DNA of 64,000 bases, taken from positions 434,001 through 498,000 of the forward strand of contig CAWEMO010000005.1 in assembly GCA_963810195.1 (NCBI GenBank). The letters run 5' to 3'. The stretch is from Chersky-840 sp963810195. GTDB taxonomy: Bacteria; Actinomycetota; Acidimicrobiia; Acidimicrobiales; UBA8190. The translations under genes were made by a program, and so were the position numbers. The notes under the pieces are model-generated. The model searched no databases. It saw only the letters and a program-made list of their open reading frames with translations, and had not been told where the DNA came from. Below are positions 49,541 to 57,727 of this stretch, in pieces (position 1 is the stretch's first letter; every line of letters begins with the position of its first letter).

Positions 49541-51340
49541 TCAGCCCGGTGAGGTCGTCGACGTCGTCGACGTCGTCGACGTGGTGGACGTGGTCGAAGT
49601 CGGTTCGGGCGGCGTGGTGGAGGTCGTCGTCGGAGACGGTGGTGCACCCCCCTGCGGCGAGGTGGAGACGGTGAACTCCCACGCTCCGGCCGCGCAGTCG
49701 ACCGGCGGGGTGGTCGTGACCGCGTAGACACCCGGGTCGCCCGGGAGTGCCGTGACCGAAAGCCCCGGCTCCGACTCCAGGCACAGCCGTGCCGGGTCGT
49801 CGGTGGTGAAGCCGATGAGCAGTCCTGAGGCCTGCGGTGCGAGCGCGCCGACCAGCGACGCGGGGTCGACGGGGCTGAGCGTCACCTCGCCGCCGTTCCA
49901 GGTCCCCGAGTAGAAGTACCCGGCAGGGGCCGCGGTGGTCGTCGTGGTGGACACGGTCGCTCCCGGTCCCGGCACCAGGCTCTTCACCGGCGTGACGTTC
50001 CCCTGCAGCGCCGCCTGCATGGCGGGGTCCGATCCTTCCATGCCCATCGCCCAGATGCCGACGCCGGCGATGTGGTACGTGTTGGCCAGTTGCGCCTTCA
50101 ACGCCAACGAGGTCGGGTTGTCGAAGAACGTCTGGTGCCACTGCGAACCCACCTGGTACGAGGTCCACGGGGTCTGGGTCGTCGTGTCCCAGTAGACGTG
50201 GCCCCCGTCGGCCACGATCTGCGTGTAGCTCATGGGCGTAGGCGGTCCCGTGGCGGGATCGCCGAGACCGGGGCCGGCGGTGGGCCAGTCGTAGCCGTAG
50301 TAGGGGACGCCGAGGATCACCTTCGACGGCGGTACCGCGGCCGAGTACTGCTGCACGGCGTCGAGGTCGGTGAACCCCGCCCCGGTGAGGGGAGCGGTCG
50401 GAGACGGCGTCGACCGATCGTTCATGTCGTAGGCCATCACGAAGAACGCGTCGACGCTGGCGGCGAGACCCCGGATGTCGTAGAAGCCCGACGGGTCTCC
50501 GGCCGAGGAGGCGTAGGTGTCCATGGTCACCTGCCAGTGCGGGTTGGCCTGGTGCATAGCGCTCGACACCGCGGCCATGAGCGTGTCGAGACCCACCTGG
50601 TCCTTGCTTCCTTTCCCCTCGAAGTCGATGTTGACCCCGTCGAGGTTCTTGGCGGCCACCAGCGCGATCAGCGCTGTCGCCAGGCGTGGTCCCGCGCTCG
50701 GGTCGGAGGCCATCTTGTCCAAGGCGGACTGGTCGAAGCACGAAGCCGTCAACACCACACGGTCGTCTGCCTCGTGCGCACGGGTCACGAGGTCGGCGAG
50801 GGCCTGGCTCTGGTAGCCCACCCAACCGGGCCCGCTCTGCTGCACGGTGCCGTCTCCCCCCACGCCGACGCTGAAGTAGGCGAGGGTGGTGAGGCCGTTG
50901 ACGTTGAACCCCGAAGAGATCGGGAGCGCCCAGTAGGGAGCGAACCCGAATACCTCGTGGGCTCGCAGCGCGGGCTCGCCTTCGAGCGAGGGCGGCGCAG
51001 GTGCCGGCGGTGCCGTCGCCGCCGGCAGCGCCACGGTGCTCTGCGAGGTGGCCAGGGAGTTCGCCATCGGGTTCATGATCGAGACGCTCTGTCCCTCCCC
51101 CTGGTTGTTGCCGGGGACAGCCGCCGTCGCGGCCAGAGCCCCGCCGGTGCTCGGCGATCCCAGCGCAGCCCCTCCCACCACCAGGGACAGAGCGCCGAGG
51201 CAGGCGACCACCGGGCTGATGCGCAGGTGGACCGGGGCGGCGTGACGGGGCCGGCGCCGGCGGCGGACGTCGAGCACCACGCGAGCCACGAGCGGATCCG
51301 CGGTGTGGAAGGTGATCGGCGTGCGCGCTCGACGGGTCAT
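49541..51340 (-). CDS. Secreted GH18-family protein
   Basis: The 599-residue product has a basic N-terminus, a hydrophobic segment (about 41-62) and a GH18 domain (about 128-420): EVFGFAPYWALP, TTLAYFSVGVGGDGT, the catalytic DGVNIDFEG with E241, FFVMAYDMNDRS and VILGVPYYGYDWP. It resembles YaaH/SleL-type enzymes and may act on peptidoglycan or chitin-like polymers. An unassigned beta-rich domain follows (about 430-550), then a low-complexity tail of STT repeats made by a 9-base tandem repeat at 49550-49600. The start is ATG 51340. Confidence 0.88.
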   Translation of the reverse strand: MTRRARTPITFHTADPLVARVVLDVRRRRRPRHAAPVHLRISPVVACLGALSLVVGGAALGSPSTGGALAATAAVPGNNQGEGQSVSIMNPMANSLATSQSTVALPAATAPPAPAPPSLEGEPALRAHEVFGFAPYWALPISSGFNVNGLTTLAYFSVGVGGDGTVQQSGPGWVGYQSQALADLVTRAHEADDRVVLTASCFDQSALDKMASDPSAGPRLATALIALVAAKNLDGVNIDFEGKGSKDQVGLDTLMAAVSSAMHQANPHWQVTMDTYASSAGDPSGFYDIRGLAASVDAFFVMAYDMNDRSTPSPTAPLTGAGFTDLDAVQQYSAAVPPSKVILGVPYYGYDWPTAGPGLGDPATGPPTPMSYTQIVADGGHVYWDTTTQTPWTSYQVGSQWHQTFFDNPTSLALKAQLANTYHIAGVGIWAMGMEGSDPAMQAALQGNVTPVKSLVPGPGATVSTTTTTAAPAGYFYSGTWNGGEVTLSPVDPASLVGALAPQASGLLIGFTTDDPARLCLESEPGLSVTALPGDPGVYAVTTTPPVDCAAGAWEFTVSTSPQGGAPPSPTTTSTTPPEPTSTTSTTSTTSTTSTTSPG

Positions 51341-51614
51341 GGGATCTCGATCAGCTCGTGTCGCACCGGGGGCATCGACGGGGCCCCGAGGGGTTCCCGG
51401 GCGGGCGGCCGGGTGGGGGGCCGGCGACCCAGTGTGGTAGGTGTGGCACCAGTTGACAAAATGAGTCGTACCGACAAGCCGTGATCCTTCCCGCCCCCTC
51501 CCGGTGATCGGCAGGGCGGGCCGAAAACTTCATCACCGGGCGCGCTCGGGGGGCGTGGGGCCTCGGACCCAGTGTTGTTTCAATGCCGACAATCGGTGTG
51601 CCGATGAACGACCC

Positions 51615-53378
51615 ATGCGGGGGAGGTCGTCGTGGCGCGCCGGCGGGTGGAAACCGACCGCCGCCCTGGGCGTCCTCGCCCTCTCCGTAGCGGTGGCCAG
51701 CTCCGCGGTCGTGGCTCTCGACGCCGGGCCCGCCCGGGCCGGGACGCCGGTTCCCGGTGCTCCTGCATGCCCGATCTTCCCGTCGGACAACATCTGGAAC
51801 ACCGACATCTCGTCCCTGCCGGTCGACGTGCACAGCGCCCAGTGGCTCGCCAGCATGGATTCCTCTTCGACGTTCTTGCACCCGGACTTCGGGCCCTCGG
51901 GAGACCCGACGAACCCCTACGGCATTCCGTATACGGTGGTGCCGCCGAGCCAGCCCTTTGTGAACGTGACGTTCCAGTACGCGAGCGAGAGTGACCCGGG
52001 ACCGTATCCCCTCGGCGCCGGCACTCCGATCGAGGGAGGTCAGAACTCCACCGGCGATCGCCACGCCATCATGGTCGACCCCACCACATGCACGCTGTAC
52101 GAGCTCTACGACGCGCAGTACAGCGCGGGAGGATCGACGGCGGGGTCGGGCGCGATCTGGAACCTTCGCTCCAACGCGCTGCGGCCGGCCGGATGGACGT
52201 CGGCTGACGCGGCGGGCCTTCCCATCCTGCCGGGCCTGCTCCGCTACGACGAAGTCGAATCCGGCCAGATCACCCACGCCATCCGGATGACGGCGGAGAC
52301 CACCGACACCAGCTACCTCTGGCCCGCCCGTCACGAGGCGGGGACCCGCAGCGACCCCGACCTCCCCCCGATGGGTGCGCGGTTCCGCCTCAAGCCGAGC
52401 TTCGACATCTCCGGCTACTCGCCCCAGGCGCAGGTCGTGCTGCGGGCCATGCAGCACTACGGGCTGATCCTCGCCGACAACGGGAGCAATTGGTACTTCG
52501 GCGGCACGGCCGATCCGGCGTGGCCGCAGTCCCTCGTCGACGAGCTCAAGACGATCCCGGCCAGTGCGTTCGAGGCGGTCGACGAGTCCTCGCTCATGGT
52601 CAGTCCCGATTCCGGGCAGGCGCGCGTGCTCGACGCGGCCGGCCCCGGCTACCGGTTGGTGGCCGGAGACGGCGGGGTGTTCGCCTTCGGCGACAGCTTC
52701 TCCGGGTCCGCGGGTGCCTTGGCACTCAAGGCACCGGTGGTCGGCACGGCCGACTCCGCCTCGGGCGACGGCTACTGGCTGGTGGCCGCGGACGGCGGGG
52801 TGTTCGCCTACGGCGACGCCGCGTTCCTGGGGTCCATGGCGGGGAAGCACCTGGACTCGCCCATCGTGGGGATGGCGTCCACGCCCGACGGGGGCGGCTA
52901 CTGGCTCGTGGCCGCGGACGGCGGGGTGTTCGCCTACGGCGACGCCCGGTTCCTCGGCTCGATGGGGGGGAAGCACCTGGACTCGCCCATCGTGGGGATG
53001 GCGTCCACGCCCGACGGGGGCGGCTACTGGCTCGTGGCCGCGGACGGCGGGGTGTTCGCCTACGGCGACGCCCGGTTCCTCGGTTCCATGGGGGCCACCA
53101 GGTTGCACAAGCCTGTCGTGGGGATGGCGGCTGATCCCGCCGGCGGCTACTGGCTGGTGGCCTCGGACGGGGGCGTGTTCTCCTTCGGAGCCCCCTTCTC
53201 CGGGTCGGCCGGAGCCCTGCCCCTGTCCAAGCCCGTCGTAGGGATGCGTGCCCTGCCGGGTGGCGGCGGCTACTGGCTCGTGGCCGCGGACGGGGGGATC
53301 TTCACCTACGGAGGCGCCAACTTCCACGGCTCGACGGCGAACGACCTCCTGAACGCCCCCGTGGTGGCCATGGGCTGA
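51615..53378 (+). CDS. Secreted protein with GYWLVAADGGVF repeats
   Basis: From ATG 51615 the 587-residue protein has a signal peptide (about 15-38). The N-terminal domain (about 45-340; PIFPSDNIWNTDISSLPVDV, HEAGTRSDPDLPPMGARFRL, YGLILADNGSNWYFGG) looks like the secreted DNIWN-type domains of unknown role. The C-terminal 240 residues are made of about 42-residue repeats with GYWLVAADGGVFAYGDA and FLGSMGGKHLDSPIVGMAS. Such repeats are frequent in exported proteins of Acidimicrobiia and probably form a beta-propeller. Two neighbouring repeat units are almost identical in DNA (period 126 bases from 52845). Confidence 0.8.
   Translation: MRGRSSWRAGGWKPTAALGVLALSVAVASSAVVALDAGPARAGTPVPGAPACPIFPSDNIWNTDISSLPVDVHSAQWLASMDSSSTFLHPDFGPSGDPTNPYGIPYTVVPPSQPFVNVTFQYASESDPGPYPLGAGTPIEGGQNSTGDRHAIMVDPTTCTLYELYDAQYSAGGSTAGSGAIWNLRSNALRPAGWTSADAAGLPILPGLLRYDEVESGQITHAIRMTAETTDTSYLWPARHEAGTRSDPDLPPMGARFRLKPSFDISGYSPQAQVVLRAMQHYGLILADNGSNWYFGGTADPAWPQSLVDELKTIPASAFEAVDESSLMVSPDSGQARVLDAAGPGYRLVAGDGGVFAFGDSFSGSAGALALKAPVVGTADSASGDGYWLVAADGGVFAYGDAAFLGSMAGKHLDSPIVGMASTPDGGGYWLVAADGGVFAYGDARFLGSMGGKHLDSPIVGMASTPDGGGYWLVAADGGVFAYGDARFLGSMGATRLHKPVVGMAADPAGGYWLVASDGGVFSFGAPFSGSAGALPLSKPVVGMRALPGGGGYWLVAADGGIFTYGGANFHGSTANDLLNAPVVAMG
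52845..53090 (+). repeat. 126-base tandem coding repeat
   Basis: The unit that starts AAGCACCTGGACTCGCCCAT at 52845 recurs at 52971 almost unchanged, while the other repeats of the same protein have diverged. This points to a recent duplication inside the gene. Confidence 0.8.
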
Positions 53379-53452
53379 GGGCGCGCCGTCGATGGGCCGG
53401 TGGCTGTCGCGATTGCCGCGATCTCGGCGGGCGTGGCGGTTACCGTTGCGAT

Positions 53453-53809
53453 GTGCTCAGAAAGCTCCTCGTCGGGATGGCCACCGCAGGCGCGCTCACC
53501 CTCGGGCTCTCGATCCCGGCCTTCGCGGACGGCTGCTACACGGGATGCGCCCCGGCTCCCGTCGGTTCCGTCGGCCAAGGCCCCGTGGGCCCGCCCGTGG
53601 GTCAGGGTGCCATCACGGTTCCCGGCGTGGCCGTTTCGCAGTCACCCCCGGCCGCCGTGCCTGTCGCTGCCCAGTCCGTCCCGTCCTCGGGCGGTCTGCC
53701 CCTGACCGGCACCGACATCGAGCAGAGCGTCGGTTTCGCCGTCGTGTTGCTCGTGGCCGGGGCGGCGATCGTCCGCGTCAGCCGCCGTAGGGCACGTCTC
53801 ACCCCCTGA
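53453..53809 (+). CDS. Small LPXTG-type surface protein
   Basis: The 118-residue product has a signal peptide (about 1-25, cleavage after AFA), a Pro/Gly/Val-rich middle with two cysteines (GCYTGCAPAP), LPLTG at 82-86, a hydrophobic helix (VGFAVVLLVAGAAIVRV) and a basic tail (SRRRAR). This is a sortase sorting signal on a very short passenger, as in small wall-linked proteins. The function is unknown. A hairpin follows the stop. Confidence 0.75.
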   Translation: MLRKLLVGMATAGALTLGLSIPAFADGCYTGCAPAPVGSVGQGPVGPPVGQGAITVPGVAVSQSPPAAVPVAAQSVPSSGGLPLTGTDIEQSVGFAVVLLVAGAAIVRVSRRRARLTP

Positions 53810-53820
53810 GCGTCCCGCCT

Positions 53821-53840
53821 CGGCTCCGATCCCGGAGCCG
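53821..53840. terminator. Hairpin between convergent genes
   Basis: CGGCTCCG and CGGAGCCG form a perfect stem around ATCC, centred between two convergent stops. It likely ends transcription from both. Confidence 0.65.
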
Positions 53841-53850
53841 ACGTCGTCGC

Positions 53851-54249
53851 TCAGCCCGGGCCGACGTTGGTGAGCTCGATGAAGTTGCCCGCGGGGTCGT
53901 TGACGAACGCGGCCAGCACCGTCGTGCCGAAATCCACCCTCGTGCTCGGCTCGCCGAGGAACGGGGCACCGGCGGCGCGCAGCGCCTCCATGGTCTCGTC
54001 GAACCGGTCGGTGGGGACGTGGAGCGCGTAGTGGGGGAAGCCCTTGCCCAGAGTCGGCATCTCGTCGGTCTCCACGAAATGCAGCTGTAGGTCCCCGACC
54101 CTGAGCCACATGCCCGGAATCCCCAGGTCGGGGCGGGGGAGCTCCTCGAAGCCGAGGATGCCGCAGTAGAAGTCACGCGCCGCGTCGAGGTCGGTCACCG
54201 AAATGGCGACGTGGCTGAAGCCCGTCACGGTGATCGGAGCTGTCTCCAT
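53851..54249 (-). CDS. VOC-family protein (glyoxalase/dioxygenase fold)
   Basis: From ATG 54249 the 132-residue product starts ITVTGFSHVAISVTDLDAAR and continues DFYCGILGFEELPRPDLGIP, LQLHFVETDEMPT, PHYALHVPTDRFDETMEALR and AAFVNDPAGNFIELTNVGPG. The metal ligands (His13 area, His in LQLHFV, Glu in NFIELTN) are present, so it may be catalytic; the substrate is unknown. The related VOC gene at 54375 is divergent. Confidence 0.85.
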   Translation of the reverse strand: METAPITVTGFSHVAISVTDLDAARDFYCGILGFEELPRPDLGIPGMWLRVGDLQLHFVETDEMPTLGKGFPHYALHVPTDRFDETMEALRAAGAPFLGEPSTRVDFGTTVLAAFVNDPAGNFIELTNVGPG

Positions 54250-54374
54250 CGCTCCCCCCTTCGTGTCAGGAGGCGGTTCCGACGACCCGCCGCCGGTGTC
54301 GTCGTGCCACTGTAGTGACCCACGCCGGCGCCATCCGGAGCGCTCCGGGACGCCGATGGCACAGGAGGAACCCG

Positions 54375-54917
54375 ATGGCACAGCCCGCTTCGATCACGGC
54401 CCTGGGGCCGATCGCACAGCTCGGGTACGTGGTGGACGACGTGACGTCCGCCATGGAGCACTGGATCAGGGCGCTCGACGTGGGACCGTTCTTCTACCTG
54501 CCTTCGCCGCCACTGAACGATCTCCGCTACCGCGGTGAGCCCACCGACGCCCGCATCGCCGTGGCTATCACCTACTCCGGGGATCTCCAGGTCGAGCTGA
54601 TCCAACCCCTCGACGACCACCCCTCCCCGTACCGCGACTTCCGGGCCACCTATGGCAGTGGCCTCCATCACGTCGCCCACTTCACCGGGGACTACGACGC
54701 GGCACTGGCCGCGTACCGTGCGCTGGGCCGCACGCCCTACTACGAGGGTCGGGGCCTCACCCACGACCAGCGCTTCTCCTACTTCGACTCCCCGTCCCAC
54801 GGCGGGACCGTGAACGAGGTCGTCGAGACGAGCGGGTTCGGCGGGTTCTTCGAGCACATGCGCGAGCAGAGTGCCGGATGGGACGGCTCCGATCCGATCC
54901 GTACCATCGAATTCTGA
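54375..54917 (+). CDS. VOC-family protein (Glyoxalase_4 type)
   Basis: ATG 54375 has AGGAGGAA upstream. The 180-residue product has LGPIAQLGYVVDDVTSAMEH, WIRALDVGPFFYLPSPPLND, VAITYSGDLQVELIQPLDDH, GLHHVAHFTGDYDAALAAYR and FFEHMREQS near the end. It matches the longer group that includes methylmalonyl-CoA epimerase-like and dioxygenase-like proteins. Substrate unknown. It is convergent with the YfhO-type gene. Confidence 0.85.
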   Translation: MAQPASITALGPIAQLGYVVDDVTSAMEHWIRALDVGPFFYLPSPPLNDLRYRGEPTDARIAVAITYSGDLQVELIQPLDDHPSPYRDFRATYGSGLHHVAHFTGDYDAALAAYRALGRTPYYEGRGLTHDQRFSYFDSPSHGGTVNEVVETSGFGGFFEHMREQSAGWDGSDPIRTIEF

Positions 54918-54966
54918 GAGTCCTGCCGGGTTCGGAGTCCCGGTCAGGCGCCATCCCCGGGCGGGA

Positions 54967-57408
54967 TCACGGCCGGGGCTCGCTGGCGACGTGGAGCCAG
55001 AGTGGCTCCGCGCCCCTGGCCTTGACTGGAACCGCCGCCACCGACCTGCGGGCGCGTCTCCACCCGAAGAGCAGTCCTGTCGCCAGTCCCGCCGCGCTGC
55101 ACGCGGCGAAGACGATGCCGAGGCTGAAGGTCCCGGGCCAGTACTGGAGCTCGACCGTGTGGGCCCCCGGGGGGATGGTCGCTTGGAGCATGATGGATGA
55201 GAAGCGATCCAGTGGCAGCGGCCTGCCGTCGATGGTGGCGTGCCAACCCGGCACATCGGTGAGCCGGAGCCTGAGCACCTGTGGACCACGTGCGTGGGTC
55301 TTCACCGTCCAGGTGGCGGGGTCGGGTTGGCTCACGGCGACCGGCGTGCCCGCTGCGTCGAGGCCGGGGAGCTGCCCAGTCGGCGACAGGGCCGTCAGCG
55401 TGGCCAGAGCGGCACGGGGGACGCGGTAGAGGTCCTCGCCGCCGACGGCCGCGTCGAACACCGTGCCACGCGGGCCAGGCTTTCCCCGCGGCTCGAGGAC
55501 GAAGCCCACGCCGTAGCGACGGGCCTCGGCCGCGCTGCGGATCACCGGGCACAACGCGCTGTCCGGGACTCCGGGGGCGACCTTCAGGGCCTTGAAATAC
55601 GCCTTCGGGGTGATGGGGTCGTATGCCGAGAGCTCGTGGACCGCGAACGCACTGTTGGTCTCGGGGAGGATGCCGAGGGTCGGGGGCACCTCGCATGAAC
55701 GCACCCCGAACCCGACCAGCGACGACCCCACGTCAGCGGCGAGCGTGGCCGTGGCGGGCCTGGGAGCGAGGAAGGTCGCGCTCGACGACCACGTCCCTGC
55801 GCCGACGGCGATGAGGAAGGCCGCCTCGACTGCCAGCAGCACGGCTCCCGCCCGGTGTCCGGCGTCGAAACGCCGGCCTGCGGCTGTCTTGGCTCTCTCG
55901 GGACCGCCCCCGTCGGGACTCCGGCTCGTTCGGGGTCTCAGGGCCGCCACCACGAGGAGACCGACGAGGGTCGCGGCTGCCGGCCAGATGAAGCTCTCGG
56001 AGCGGAGTCGGGTGGGCCCCGGAGCGAGGTGGCCACGCCCCACGACCCACAGGCCTGCCACCCCCAGACCGATGAGGCCGAACCCGGCCCCGAGCGACAA
56101 CCGGACCCTCCAGTCCCGGGGCGATCGGATCACGACGTCGGTCCCGACACCGGCGAGGACGGCGATGGCGAAGGTGACCATGATCAGGCCGAGATGCCAC
56201 CGCACGCGGAAGGGCAGCTGGTTCATCAACGTCGCCAGCGGGGAGAAGAAGATGAGCGCGGCCATGGACAGGCCCATGGCGGTGATGGCGAGCACGTCGG
56301 CCCGGCGCCGATGGACCACCGCCCCGGTCACCGCCAGGACGAGGGCGATCGCGCCCACGTAGGTGGCGTCCCCGATCCCGAACCAGTGGCTCTGTGCCAC
56401 GGGCAGGGCGTCGAACCCCTGGAAGACGAGGTTGACGACATCGTGGGGGGACAAGGCGCCGTTGGCGCGTGATGAGTGGATGAAGACAGAGCCGGTGACC
56501 AACGGGACTCCCGGCAAGATGAGTGGCGCGGCCAGTGCCCCACCGGCGACCGTGGCGAGGGCCAGGTCGCCAACCCGGCGGACGACGGCCCGCACGCCCC
56601 CGAGGGCGCGGGCGCGCACGACGAGCAGGACGATCAGGAAGACGAAGAGCCCAGCGCCGAGCAGGACCAGCGCGTCGGGCTGCCCCGCGTAGACGGCACA
56701 TGCCACGACGACGGCGAAGAACACGATGGCGCGTACCCGGTGTCGACCGCGCACCACCAACAGGGCTGCGGCGAAGAGCCACCCCGTCCAGGCCATCACC
56801 GACGCGATGGGCCAGCCCAGGAATCCCATGAACGCGCCGCTCAGCTCGTAGACGACGCCCGCCATCACGCATGCCATCAGGTGCAGCCGCAGCACCCGCC
56901 CGAGCACGTAGACGCCCGTTCCGGCCAGTACCAGCGTGACCAGGACCTGCACGGTGTACGCGAGGCGCAACGGCGCCAGGTAGCCGAGCAACGCGGGTAC
57001 GCCGAACGTGGCCGATTGCCAATTGAACGCCAAGGGCATGCCGAGCCCGTTGTAGGGGTTCCACAGCGGGAGCTGGCCGTGATGGACCTGTGTCCAGGCC
57101 AGCGTGGTCCACGGGATCATCTCGGCGATGAGGTCCGTCGTTTGCCCGTTGCGGACCATGACACCGGATTGCCTGGTCAACCCGTCTTGGGACAACAGGT
57201 CGAAGGGTCCGAGCGACGCGCCGTGCAGGAGAGCCGGCGTCATGACCGCGACGGCGGCCACTACGACCAGGAACAAGCCCAGAGCGTCGGGCCCTAGCCG
57301 CCGGAGCCGGGTGCCGCGGCGGGGTTGCGCGGTCGGTTCGACCACCCACAGCGCGACCGCGACGTCTTGTTGTCGTATCGCCGCCGGCGCTGCCGACTCT
57401 GTGACCAT
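54967..57408 (-). CDS. YfhO-type large membrane protein
   Basis: The 813-residue protein starts at ATG 57408 and has about 12 hydrophobic segments between residues 45 and 560, followed by a soluble domain outside (about 600-770) and a last membrane helix (FSLGIVFAACSAAGLATGLL). Early motifs SQDGLTRQSGVM, EMIPWTTLAWTQVHHGQLPL and WNPYNGLGMPLAFNWQSATF match the GT-C-like YfhO family, whose members add sugars to lipoteichoic acid or other envelope polymers using lipid-linked donors. DVPGWHATIDGRPLPLDRFS in the C-terminal part is typical. The sugar and acceptor are unknown. Confidence 0.85.
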   Translation of the reverse strand: MVTESAAPAAIRQQDVAVALWVVEPTAQPRRGTRLRRLGPDALGLFLVVVAAVAVMTPALLHGASLGPFDLLSQDGLTRQSGVMVRNGQTTDLIAEMIPWTTLAWTQVHHGQLPLWNPYNGLGMPLAFNWQSATFGVPALLGYLAPLRLAYTVQVLVTLVLAGTGVYVLGRVLRLHLMACVMAGVVYELSGAFMGFLGWPIASVMAWTGWLFAAALLVVRGRHRVRAIVFFAVVVACAVYAGQPDALVLLGAGLFVFLIVLLVVRARALGGVRAVVRRVGDLALATVAGGALAAPLILPGVPLVTGSVFIHSSRANGALSPHDVVNLVFQGFDALPVAQSHWFGIGDATYVGAIALVLAVTGAVVHRRRADVLAITAMGLSMAALIFFSPLATLMNQLPFRVRWHLGLIMVTFAIAVLAGVGTDVVIRSPRDWRVRLSLGAGFGLIGLGVAGLWVVGRGHLAPGPTRLRSESFIWPAAATLVGLLVVAALRPRTSRSPDGGGPERAKTAAGRRFDAGHRAGAVLLAVEAAFLIAVGAGTWSSSATFLAPRPATATLAADVGSSLVGFGVRSCEVPPTLGILPETNSAFAVHELSAYDPITPKAYFKALKVAPGVPDSALCPVIRSAAEARRYGVGFVLEPRGKPGPRGTVFDAAVGGEDLYRVPRAALATLTALSPTGQLPGLDAAGTPVAVSQPDPATWTVKTHARGPQVLRLRLTDVPGWHATIDGRPLPLDRFSSIMLQATIPPGAHTVELQYWPGTFSLGIVFAACSAAGLATGLLFGWRRARRSVAAVPVKARGAEPLWLHVASEPRP

Positions 57409-57727
57409 GCTGCCGCCCCCCTGCCAGGTCCGGCACGTTGTCCGCCGCTGTTGTCGCCAACGCGGAGCGCGCGGCACACAACTGACTCCGCAAACTGTTC
57501 CACGAATCGGTGGGAGTTTCCTGAGCCGAGTGTGAAGACCTCCTGAGCCAGACCTGGGACACGGCTGAGATGTTGATGATGCAAACGTCAGCGTGTGCGG
57601 AGAGTGTCGCGTGTGAAGCTTGTGGCGTGTGAGGGCGCGATCCTCGGGTGCCGAGCCCATGCGTCACTCGTGACTGTCATCGCCGGTGTCACTCGTGACT
57701 GTCATCTCATGGACGTCGTCGAGTGAG
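57409..57727. other. Intergenic region upstream of the YfhO-type gene
   Basis: No gene is seen. Besides the duplicated palindrome at 57663-57705, the region should contain the promoter of the YfhO-type gene. GTGTGCGGAGAGTGTCGCGTGTGAAGC-type GTG-rich sequence is present but not interpretable. Confidence 0.4.
57663..57705. repeat. Duplicated palindromic site
   Basis: GTCACTCGTGACTGTCAT occurs at 57663-57680 and again at 57688-57705. Each copy contains GTCAC-TC-GTGAC, a dyad, so two equal sites lie 25 bases apart just behind the FtsX-type gene. They may be protein-binding sites or terminator parts. Confidence 0.7.

Noticed and set aside
49550..49600. GTCGTCGAC tandem repeat as a separate regulatory element
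   Set aside because: It is explained by the low-complexity STT tail of the GH18 protein.
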